A DNA stretch of 5,858 bases from Thermoplasmata archaeon (GTDB lineage: Archaea > Thermoplasmatota > Thermoplasmata > Thermoplasmatales > Thermoplasmataceae). A model generated the notes under the pieces. It made no database searches, was not told where the DNA came from, and saw only the letters and a program-made list of their open reading frames with translations. This document shows positions 1-5,791 of the stretch, one piece after another (position 1 is the first letter of the stretch; each line of letters starts with the position of its first letter). Position numbers and translations under genes: made by a program. The stretch is from contig JAKAQT010000094.1 in NCBI GenBank assembly GCA_021819605.1, positions 1-5,858 of the forward strand, in the 5' to 3' direction.

Positions 1-218
1 GCCGCACATGGCCTTGAAATTCTTCTTGCCGTCAATTCCCCATCCTGCAGGCTGCTGGATTCTGCACATCCGCGCCATCGCAGGAAAGTTCCGGCCATCA
101 GCACAGCAGGGAAAAAATCAACGGCGCAGTCAAGGCAATCAGCGCCCAAAGACCAATCACACAGTTGATCTGACCGCCGCCTGCAATATGGGATCAGGCA
201 TCCAGGTTCCCGGCAAGC

Positions 219-226
219 CTTTTAAC
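219..226 (+). promoter_or_regulatory. Likely TATA box of the glucoamylase gene
   Basis: The element CTTTTAAC is centred about 24 bases before the ATG at 247. That is the distance expected between an archaeal TATA box and the transcription start, so the mRNA would start at or next to the start codon. An in-frame stop (TAA, 223-225) lies inside the same element, so translation cannot begin further upstream. No convincing Shine-Dalgarno sequence precedes the ATG. The box is seen in the sequence; the leaderless reading is inference. Confidence 0.5.
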
Positions 227-246
227 CGGAAAGGTCATGGGACACC

Positions 247-2652
247 ATGGGAAATGAAGAGGCATTCGGATCCCCTGGAATCGAACCCAGGTGGACATCA
301 AGCTCAAAGGATGGCGTGGGAACTGCAATTTCATCACACAGCAGGATATGGTTCACACTGTCACATGGCATCGTGAATGAGGTATATTTTCCGAGGATAG
401 ATACGGCAGATCTCAGGGATCACCAGTTCCTTGTGGCAGGAGACGACTTCTTTGCCGAGGAGAGGAGGGACACCATACACAGGATACACCCTTACAAGCC
501 CGGGGTCCCTGCCTTTGTCGTTGAGAATTCTGCGAAGAACGGGAGGTTCAGGATCACGAAAACCGTTTTCACTGATCCGGACGCTGACGTCCTGGTGGAA
601 CATGTTAAATTCCTGCCATCAGGAAAGCAGTCCGGCAGGATGAGCATATACTCACTCATGGCACCCCACATTGGCAACATGGGAAACGGAAATACAGCAT
701 GGATTGGAGATTACAAGGGTGTGCCAATGATGTACGCCATGCGCGGTTCCATATATATGGCTGCGTGCATAGATGTTCCCCACAACAGGATGAGCTGCGG
801 CTTCTCCGGATTCTCCGACGGTTGGCAGGACATCAGCAGGAACAGGAAGATGACATGGGAGTTCCATCGTGCGGACAACGGAAATGTGGCAATAACTGCT
901 GAGGTGGAGGTGCCCGAATCCGGAGAGTTCACCTTCTACCTTGGATTCGGCAACACTGCGGATGAGGCCGCACTGAAGGCAAGAAGCACAAGGATGAAGG
1001 ATTACAGGGATGTGCTCAAAAAATTCACGTCCCAGTGGTCCTCCTATTATGCCTATCTGGGGAAGCAGTATGCCAAGGACTGGAACAACGTACTGGATGA
1101 GAGGAGCATAACAGTGGTGAAATCCCATCAGGCCAAGGACCAGTTTCCCGGTGCCCTCATTGCAAGCCTTTCCATTCCATGGGGCAATTCCAAGGGCGAC
1201 AACGACATAGGCGGATATCACCTGATCTGGCCGCGGGACATGGTGGAGGCTGCGGAAGCCCAGATTGCAGTTGGAGACATTGACGGCGCAATATCCGCAC
1301 TGCGGTTCCTTCTTGTTACACAGGAGGATGACGGGCACTGGCAGCAGAACATGTGGCTTGATGGCGGGAGGTACTGGGAGGGCATACAGATAGATGAAAC
1401 CGCCTTTCCTGTGTTGCTTGCACACAAGCTCTGGAGGCTTGAGAAGATAGACATGCATAACGCCTGGCCAATGGTCAGGAAGGCTGCAGAGTTCCTTTTG
1501 AGGAGCGGACCGTGCACACAGGAGGATCGATGGGAGGAGGACGGGGGGTACTCGCCCTTCACCATTGCTGTGGAGGTGGCGGCCCTGCTTTCCGCAGCCG
1601 AATTCGCGGAATTTAACGGAGAAGCTGATACTGCGGCATTCCTGAGGGAGACCGCCGATTCTATCAACTCCAACATTGAAAGATGGACATATGCCACGGG
1701 CACTGACGTTTCAAGGAGGTTCGGTGTTGACGGCTACTACGTGAGGATTGCGCCACCTGACCGGGGCATGCATTTTGCCTCCTCGGCACTGCTTGGGTAC
1801 GTTCCAATCAAGAACAGGCCTGTGGGCCAGTCTGATGTCCCGGCCGAGGAGATTGTGAGCACTGATGCCCTGGCACTTGTGAGGTTCGGGCTGAGATCAC
1901 CCAGTGACCCAAAGATACTCAATACCATAAAGGTAGTTGACGGCATCCTCCGCACCGATACCAGATCAGGCCCAGTATGGCACAGGTACAACTACGACGG
2001 ATATGGTGAGCATGATGATGGGACCCCCTTCAACGGCACCGGAAAGGGCAGGGGCTGGCCGCTGCTTGTGGGTGAACGCGCACATTATGAGCTTGCTGCC
2101 GGCCACCGTGAGGAGGCCCTGAAGCTGATGGCTGCAATGGAAAAGATGACCAGCAGCGGAGGAATGCTGCCGGAACAGGTGTGGGACGCGCCTGACATAC
2201 CAGAACGGGGATTGTTCAACGGAAAGCCTTCAGGGTCTGCCATGCCACTGGTATGGGCACACGCGGAGTACCTGAAGCTGGGACGATCCATACACGATGG
2301 CAGGATATATGACATGCCTGAAGTCACGCGGCTGCGCTACCTTGAAGGCGGAAACAGGAGCACCCTGTCAATCTGGGCATTCAGCAACAAGTTCACCTGG
2401 CTTGAGGAAGGGAGGATACTGAGAATACAGCTGCATGCCATGGCCACAATACACTGGTCCGGCGATGGCTGGAAAACAATCGTGGACCAGGATACAGACC
2501 GTTCATGCCTGAACGAATTCTACACAGACCTGCCAACATCGGGAATGAAGGCCGGAGAGACCGTGACATTCACCTTCTTCTGGAAGGACAGTGCATCATG
2601 GGAGGGGAGGGACTACAGCGTCAGGATCATGGCAGATCATGGGAAGGCCTGA
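247..2652 (+). CDS. GH15 glucoamylase (glucan 1,4-alpha-glucosidase)
   Basis: This 801-residue protein is a glycoside hydrolase family 15 glucoamylase, an inverting exo-enzyme that releases beta-glucose from the non-reducing ends of starch, glycogen or maltodextrins. The start has the family signature AFGSPGIEPRW, followed by a beta-rich N-terminal domain (about residues 5-270). An (alpha/alpha)6-barrel catalytic domain spans roughly 295-690. It shows the substrate-binding motif HLIWPRDM (Trp328 to Met332), the general acid in RWEEDGGYSP (Glu430 by alignment with fungal WEE) and the general base in LPEQVWD (Glu643). A beta-rich C-terminal domain of about 105 residues follows, ending near a WEGRDYSV motif typical of prokaryotic relatives. 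There is no signal peptide or membrane segment, so the enzyme is probably cytosolic or exported by an unrecognised route. ATG 247 is the only ATG after the upstream stop and lies 24 bases from a TATA-like box. The family call is very safe. Substrate (starch, glycogen or shorter dextrins) is open. Confidence 0.96.
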   Translation: MGNEEAFGSPGIEPRWTSSSKDGVGTAISSHSRIWFTLSHGIVNEVYFPRIDTADLRDHQFLVAGDDFFAEERRDTIHRIHPYKPGVPAFVVENSAKNGRFRITKTVFTDPDADVLVEHVKFLPSGKQSGRMSIYSLMAPHIGNMGNGNTAWIGDYKGVPMMYAMRGSIYMAACIDVPHNRMSCGFSGFSDGWQDISRNRKMTWEFHRADNGNVAITAEVEVPESGEFTFYLGFGNTADEAALKARSTRMKDYRDVLKKFTSQWSSYYAYLGKQYAKDWNNVLDERSITVVKSHQAKDQFPGALIASLSIPWGNSKGDNDIGGYHLIWPRDMVEAAEAQIAVGDIDGAISALRFLLVTQEDDGHWQQNMWLDGGRYWEGIQIDETAFPVLLAHKLWRLEKIDMHNAWPMVRKAAEFLLRSGPCTQEDRWEEDGGYSPFTIAVEVAALLSAAEFAEFNGEADTAAFLRETADSINSNIERWTYATGTDVSRRFGVDGYYVRIAPPDRGMHFASSALLGYVPIKNRPVGQSDVPAEEIVSTDALALVRFGLRSPSDPKILNTIKVVDGILRTDTRSGPVWHRYNYDGYGEHDDGTPFNGTGKGRGWPLLVGERAHYELAAGHREEALKLMAAMEKMTSSGGMLPEQVWDAPDIPERGLFNGKPSGSAMPLVWAHAEYLKLGRSIHDGRIYDMPEVTRLRYLEGGNRSTLSIWAFSNKFTWLEEGRILRIQLHAMATIHWSGDGWKTIVDQDTDRSCLNEFYTDLPTSGMKAGETVTFTFFWKDSASWEGRDYSVRIMADHGKA

Positions 2653-2658
2653 TGCATT

Positions 2659-3243
2659 TCAGCATTTACCTGCTGTTATGACATCGTTGAAAAGCTGGTA
2701 GTATTCGTCCCTGCACCCGTAATATGCAGTGCTGAAGGTGCTGGGGTTAGGAAGGTATCCCTTCAGCCCTGTTCCTGTCTGCAGATCCCAGTCATTCACC
2801 TGGTTCTTGTCATAGGCTATGCAGAACTCGGCTGTCCCCTCGTATGAGACTGGCACACTCTTGACAGAATCCGGCTCGGTGCCCTGGAAGCCTCCCTCGA
2901 GCATTGACCAGTCCTGGCCAGGATTCAGGGTGAAAATGAAGCATACAAGCTTCCTGGAGTTGAAATTCACCACACCCAGAGGGGGCGAATTCTGCTGGGA
3001 ACCCAGGTTCACCAGGGGATCGTTCTTACCCCACCTGACATTGAAATTCTGGTTTGCAAGGTATATGGGCCAGTAGGCGTTGCCGAAATAGTATCCTGAC
3101 CTGAAGAGGATTATGCTCTGCACCCTGGCTGATGGATTCCTGAAGGTCCACATCACTGTGCCGGAGGACTTGTCATACCAGCTCCACGTCACCTGTGCAA
3201 GGTTTTTCAGCTTGAGATTTCCGGAAACGATTAAATCTGCCAT
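2659..3243 (-). CDS. Hypothetical protein, Trp/Tyr/Asn-rich, probably all-beta
   Basis: I do not recognise this 194-residue protein. It is unusually rich in aromatic and amide residues (7 Trp, 12 Tyr, 17 Asn) and has four cysteines (101, 141, 177 and the last residue, 194). Alternating polar and hydrophobic stretches such as VMWTF, QSIILF and LVCFIFTL suggest a beta-sandwich; this is inference. No signal peptide, transmembrane helix or catalytic motif is visible. It is probably a real gene: it has a well-placed promoter, no internal stops and protein-like composition. I chose ATG 3243 because a TATA-like box centred at about 3271 lies 28 bases upstream. A GTG at 3264 would add seven residues but lies almost in that box. 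The gene converges on the glucoamylase gene with six bases between stops, which is not evidence of shared function. It could be a surface, carbohydrate-binding or structural protein. Confidence 0.8.
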   Translation of the reverse strand: MADLIVSGNLKLKNLAQVTWSWYDKSSGTVMWTFRNPSARVQSIILFRSGYYFGNAYWPIYLANQNFNVRWGKNDPLVNLGSQQNSPPLGVVNFNSRKLVCFIFTLNPGQDWSMLEGGFQGTEPDSVKSVPVSYEGTAEFCIAYDKNQVNDWDLQTGTGLKGYLPNPSTFSTAYYGCRDEYYQLFNDVITAGKC

Positions 3244-3265
3244 ATGATATAAATACGCAATCACA

Positions 3266-3278
3266 GTATTATAATTTT
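3266..3278 (-). promoter_or_regulatory. Likely TATA box of the hypothetical gene
   Basis: Read on the minus strand, this AT-rich block contains AATTATAATAC, centred 28 bases before ATG 3243. The spacing fits an archaeal promoter making a leaderless or nearly leaderless transcript. A second TATA-like sequence (ATATAAATA, 3247-3255) is too close to this ATG to serve it and could instead work toward kbl on the plus strand. Confidence 0.5.
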
Positions 3279-3303
3279 GTTACGGGTCCGGCGAGCATTC
3301 AGC

Positions 3304-3317
3304 CATGTATGGACATG
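3304..3317. repeat. Perfect inverted repeat beside the kbl promoter
   Basis: CATGT and ACATG are exact reverse complements separated by four bases. The repeat ends directly against the AT-rich kbl promoter (3318-3333), where a BRE or an operator would be expected. The heptamer AGCCATG also occurs twice as a direct repeat, at 3301-3307 and 3332-3338, flanking the AT-rich promoter element. Arms of five bases can arise by chance, so an operator role is only a suggestion. Confidence 0.3.
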
Positions 3318-3324
3318 CTTAATA

Positions 3325-3332
3325 CTATTTTA
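3325..3332 (+). promoter_or_regulatory. Likely TATA box of kbl
   Basis: CTATTTTA is centred about 24-25 bases before ATG 3353, which supports that codon as the start on a leaderless mRNA. A neighbouring element, CTTAATAC (3318-3325), lies about 22 bases before the in-frame GTG at 3344 and could support that start instead. Confidence 0.45.
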
Positions 3333-3352
3333 GCCATGATCTGGTGACAATT

Positions 3353-4537
3353 ATGGGATCACTGGACTGGATAAAGGGCGAGATTGAATCCATGAAGAGT
3401 GCCGGCAGATTTGTGCCCATCAAGGTTCTTGAGGGGCCCCAGGGGGCTTGGGTCAGGATTTCCGGGAAGGATTTCCTCAACATGTGTTCAAACAACTACC
3501 TCGGGCTTGCCAACCACCCTGAGGTGAAGAAGGCTGCCATTGAGGCCATAGAGGAATACGGAGTGGGGGCAGGGGCAGTGAGATCCATAGCAGGCACCAA
3601 CGAGATAGATATCAAGCTTGAGGAGAAGGTGGCGAAGTTCAAGCACATGGAAGCTTCCCTTGTCTACCAGGGGGGGCTCCTGGCAAATTCCGGCACCATC
3701 CCGGCCATCGTTGGAAAGGATGATCTGGTGTTCAGCGAGGAACTGAACCATGCCAGCATAATTGACGGTGTCAGGCTCAGTTCAGCCAGAAGGATCGTGT
3801 ACAAGCACATGAACATGGCTGACCTTGAGAAGAACCTCAGGGAAAATGCATCATCCTCATCCAAAAAACTCATAATCACCGACGGGGTTTTCAGCATGGA
3901 CGGCGATATTGCCCCGGTGCCTGAGCTGGTTGACCTGGCCATAAAGTACGGTGCAATGAGCTACGTGGACGATGCCCACGGGGAAGGCGTGCTGGGAGAC
4001 CATGGAAGGGGTATTGCGGATTATTTCAAGGTATCAGACAGGATAGACATAGAGATGGGGACATTCTCAAAGGCCATTGGTTCCATGGGCGGATTCGTGG
4101 CAGGCCCGGAATACCTGGTGGAGTACCTGAAGAGGAAGTCCAGGCCGTTCCTGTTCAGCAGTGGCCTCAATCCCGGGGATGCCGCAGCTGTCATGAAATC
4201 CATAGAGATACTGGAGAGGGACGACAGCCTGCTGAAGAAGCTCTGGAGCAATTCAGACTACCTGAAGAAAAGCCTCAGCAGCGCCGGATTTGATCTTGGC
4301 CACAGCAAGACCCCAATAACCCCGGTAATGGTGGGCGACGAGAGGAAGACCATAGAGCTGAGCGAAAAGCTCTATGCGACACACAGGATATTTGCCTCGC
4401 CCATTGTCTACCCCACCGTACCGGCAGGCACCGCCAGGATAAGGCTCATGCCGTCGGCACTGCACAGCAGGAAGGATCTGGACTATGCCGTTGAAGCGTT
4501 CACAAGCGCCGGCAGGGAACTGGGGATAATAAAATAA
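3353..4537 (+). CDS. kbl: 2-amino-3-ketobutyrate CoA ligase (alpha-oxoamine synthase)
   Basis: This 394-residue enzyme belongs to the PLP-dependent fold-type I alpha-oxoamine synthases. Kbl (glycine C-acetyltransferase) cleaves 2-amino-3-ketobutyrate with CoA to glycine and acetyl-CoA, the second step of threonine breakdown after threonine dehydrogenase. Visible landmarks are the N-terminal NNYLGLANHP, GAGAVRSIAGT, His133 in ELNHASIIDG (stacks on PLP), Asp206 and His209 in VDDAHGEG, the Schiff-base Lys240 in GTFSKAIG, and Arg362/364 in ARIRL near the C terminus. The 31-residue His-to-Lys spacing resembles Kbl more than E. coli BioF, and length is normal. ATG 3353 is preferred over GTG 3344 because of the TATA box about 25 bases upstream. 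No tdh or biotin gene is adjacent, so context does not settle the substrate; related enzymes in thermophiles can accept both Kbl and BioF substrates. Family is certain, the specific activity likely. Confidence 0.9.
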   Translation: MGSLDWIKGEIESMKSAGRFVPIKVLEGPQGAWVRISGKDFLNMCSNNYLGLANHPEVKKAAIEAIEEYGVGAGAVRSIAGTNEIDIKLEEKVAKFKHMEASLVYQGGLLANSGTIPAIVGKDDLVFSEELNHASIIDGVRLSSARRIVYKHMNMADLEKNLRENASSSSKKLIITDGVFSMDGDIAPVPELVDLAIKYGAMSYVDDAHGEGVLGDHGRGIADYFKVSDRIDIEMGTFSKAIGSMGGFVAGPEYLVEYLKRKSRPFLFSSGLNPGDAAAVMKSIEILERDDSLLKKLWSNSDYLKKSLSSAGFDLGHSKTPITPVMVGDERKTIELSEKLYATHRIFASPIVYPTVPAGTARIRLMPSALHSRKDLDYAVEAFTSAGRELGIIK

Positions 4538-4538
4538 G
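4524..4538 (-). terminator. Possible T-rich terminator of the DsrE-like gene
   Basis: Read on the minus strand, CTTATTTTATTATCC begins six bases after the DsrE-like stop codon and lies inside the last codons and stop of kbl. Archaeal RNA polymerase often terminates at T-rich tracts without a hairpin, so this may end the DsrE-like transcript. The T tract is interrupted, so the call is tentative. Confidence 0.35.
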
Positions 4539-4543
4539 CCGCC

Positions 4544-4888
4544 TCAGAAAGTCAGGGTTGCATAACCCTTTTTTATATAGGAACTGATAAGCGGGCCAAC
4601 CGGGAGAACATCCATTCCAATCTGCGTCAGCCCGGCCTCCAGGCCACTGCCCTTTGCGATTGCAGAGCAGGCGAATGGCTTGACCCCCTGATTCATGAGT
4701 TTCTCCAGCATTGCCCTGACATCGGGATTGCCTGACACGATCAGGTCCTCGCTGGGGCCGAAGAACACCACCTGCACGTCCGGAAGCCAGCCATACTTCA
4801 ATGCATTGTATGCGTACATCATTCCGGTCATTGCCTTATCAACAGCCTCTTTACCTGACGATATTATAATAAGTGCGCCATCTGCCAT
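4544..4888 (-). CDS. DsrE/DsrF-like family protein
   Basis: This 114-residue protein matches the small DsrE-like fold found in archaea, related to sulfur-relay proteins such as DsrE and TusD. The N terminus (ALIIISSG, residues 5-12) is the first beta strand. It is followed by a helix, VQVVFFGPSEDLI (residues 38-50), and the segment PFACSAIAKGSGL (71-83), which carries the only cysteine, Cys74. In DsrE-type proteins a cysteine in a comparable place can carry a persulfide, so Cys74 is a candidate sulfur carrier; this is inference. It is soluble, without signal peptide, and probably oligomeric as in the family. The ATG at 4888 lies about 28 bases from a TATA-like element. No dsrAB, tus, hdr or other sulfur genes are in the window, so the partner is unknown. 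Its 3' coding end overlaps a probable kbl terminator. Confidence 0.85.
   Translation of the reverse strand: MADGALIIISSGKEAVDKAMTGMMYAYNALKYGWLPDVQVVFFGPSEDLIVSGNPDVRAMLEKLMNQGVKPFACSAIAKGSGLEAGLTQIGMDVLPVGPLISSYIKKGYATLTF
4554..4574 (+). terminator. Hairpin plus T-tract terminator of kbl
   Basis: Sixteen bases after the kbl stop codon, AGGGTT and AACCCT form a perfect six-base-pair stem with a GCAT loop, followed at once by six T residues (4569-4574). This has the form of an intrinsic terminator. It lies entirely inside the 3' coding end of the convergent DsrE-like gene, where the same bases encode KKGYATL on the other strand. Confidence 0.6.
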
Positions 4889-4909
4889 TGATCATCATCA
4901 GGCCGGGAT

Positions 4910-4925
4910 GCAAAAACTTTATTGC
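4910..4925. promoter_or_regulatory. Near-palindromic divergent promoter, DsrE-like gene / sfsA
   Basis: GCAAAAACTTTATTGC matches its own reverse complement at 12 of 16 positions. On the minus strand it is centred about 29-30 bases before ATG 4888 of the DsrE-like gene. On the plus strand it is centred about 22 bases before ATG 4940 of sfsA. It is the only AT-rich block in the 51-base gap, so it probably provides a TATA box in both directions. Confidence 0.45.
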
Positions 4926-4939
4926 TCATTGCTGTCAGG

Positions 4940-5656
4940 ATGGTGTTGAGCAATACGGCAATTTTCAATGATCTCCCCGCGGGCACCGTTGTCATGGACA
5001 TGGATTTCCCCATGACAGAGGCCAGGATTATTGAGAGACCAAACAGGTTTCTTGTGGTTGCACATAATGGAAGGGAGGAGATCAGGTGCCACCTGCACGA
5101 TCCCGGCAGGCTCAGGGAGCTTATCTATCCCGGCAACACCATACTTATCAGAGAACAGACGGGCCCAAAGACAGGATTCTCAGTGACGGCGGCCAGGGCC
5201 GGCAGCGAGTGGGTCATCACTGACACAAGGTTCCACCATCCCATTGCACGGCATTTCCTTCCGCCGGATGTAAGGAGCGAGGTCACTGTCGGGAACCACA
5301 GGATCGACTTCATGCACGGTGGCACATACCTTGAGGTTAAGGGCGGAACTTTGCTGGAAAACGGAATTGGAGTGTTTCCGGATGCCCCGACCACAAGGGG
5401 GCGGGATCATCTCAGGCTCCTGCAGCAGCTTATGCTGCGTGGATACGGCGCTGAGCTTATGATGCTGATGTTTCGCAGGGATGCAGCGGCTTTCAGGCCA
5501 AATTCCAGTACGGATCCGGATTTTTCCAGGGAGTTTTACCGATGCCTGGATGCTGGGATGCCGGTCAGGGTGCTCAGGTTTGCCTTTGATGGAACCCGTG
5601 TCACGTATAGCGGCAGGATTCCTGTGCTTGATGAACATGGGAACAGAATCATCTGA
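4940..5656 (+). CDS. sfsA: SfsA family protein (nuclease-like)
   Basis: This 238-residue protein belongs to the SfsA family, named for an E. coli gene whose overexpression stimulates maltose metabolism. Family members join an N-terminal OB-like domain to a domain resembling PD-(D/E)XK nucleases. Seen here are RPNRFLVV (33-40), CHLHDPGRLREL (50-61, the archaeal form of the CPNTG motif), HRIDF with Asp123, LEVKGGTL with Glu132 and Lys134, and FPDAPTTRGRDHL (146-158). Asp123 with Glu132-x-Lys134 matches the nuclease-like core. The start is uncertain. ATG 4940 gives about 20 extra residues before the point where E. coli SfsA begins; ATG 4994 or 5000 aligns better with the family, and TTG 4922 is unlikely because it lies in the promoter. 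It diverges from the DsrE-like gene. A link to the nearby glucoamylase through maltose metabolism is tempting but unsupported. Physiological role is unclear across the family. Confidence 0.92.
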   Translation: MVLSNTAIFNDLPAGTVVMDMDFPMTEARIIERPNRFLVVAHNGREEIRCHLHDPGRLRELIYPGNTILIREQTGPKTGFSVTAARAGSEWVITDTRFHHPIARHFLPPDVRSEVTVGNHRIDFMHGGTYLEVKGGTLLENGIGVFPDAPTTRGRDHLRLLQQLMLRGYGAELMMLMFRRDAAAFRPNSSTDPDFSREFYRCLDAGMPVRVLRFAFDGTRVTYSGRIPVLDEHGNRII

Positions 5657-5746
5657 CACTGCCCCCTATGAAAATCATTTTATGTTACCTTCCAATTCAC
5701 AACCTCGAAAGACGTTGAAATTTGTAAATGCATCAACAATCTCCGG

Positions 5747-5753
5747 TTTTTTT
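5747..5753 (+). terminator. T-tract, possible sfsA terminator or carA leader element
   Basis: A run of seven T residues follows CTCCGG, 91 bases after the sfsA stop and 38 bases before carA, with a further GATTTTG just downstream. Such tracts can end archaeal transcripts. The whole gap 5657-5791 is richer in A+T than the genes around it and also holds TATA-like candidates for carA (ATTTTATG near 5676-5683 and AATTTGTAAAT near 5719-5729). The seven-T run could therefore instead lie within a carA leader. Confidence 0.3.
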
Positions 5754-5791
5754 GATTTTGTGAATGATTCCATGCGGGTGGGCGTGGCCAT

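Noticed and set aside
105..199. Short hydrophobic minus-strand peptide (ends IALTAPLIFSLLC) that looks like a membrane segment
   Set aside because: There is no ATG; only a GTG would give about 20 residues, and no promoter supports it. Probably chance in a promoter region.
275..292. Minus-strand sequence resembling a tRNA T-arm (GGGTTCGATTCC)
   Set aside because: The T-stem does not pair correctly around a seven-base loop, no D-arm, anticodon arm or acceptor stem can be placed, and the bases encode the conserved GIEPRW motif of glucoamylase.
8..376. Plus-strand open frame of 122 codons at the left edge
   Set aside because: It overlaps the glucoamylase start out of frame, the product is low in coding character, and the TATA box at 219-226 lies inside it.
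652..1458. Long antisense open frame (268 codons) inside the glucoamylase gene
   Set aside because: It mirrors a strongly coding plus-strand gene with conserved motifs, its product is unfamiliar and cysteine/histidine-rich, and no promoter-like sequence is evident.
5180..5659. Antisense open frame of 159 codons across sfsA
   Set aside because: sfsA on the plus strand carries clear family motifs; the antisense product resembles nothing known and is a codon-phase shadow.
5668..5718. Sixteen-residue frame upstream of carA that could be a leader peptide
   Set aside because: It has no run of Arg or other regulatory codons, no visible ribosome binding site and no linked attenuator hairpin.
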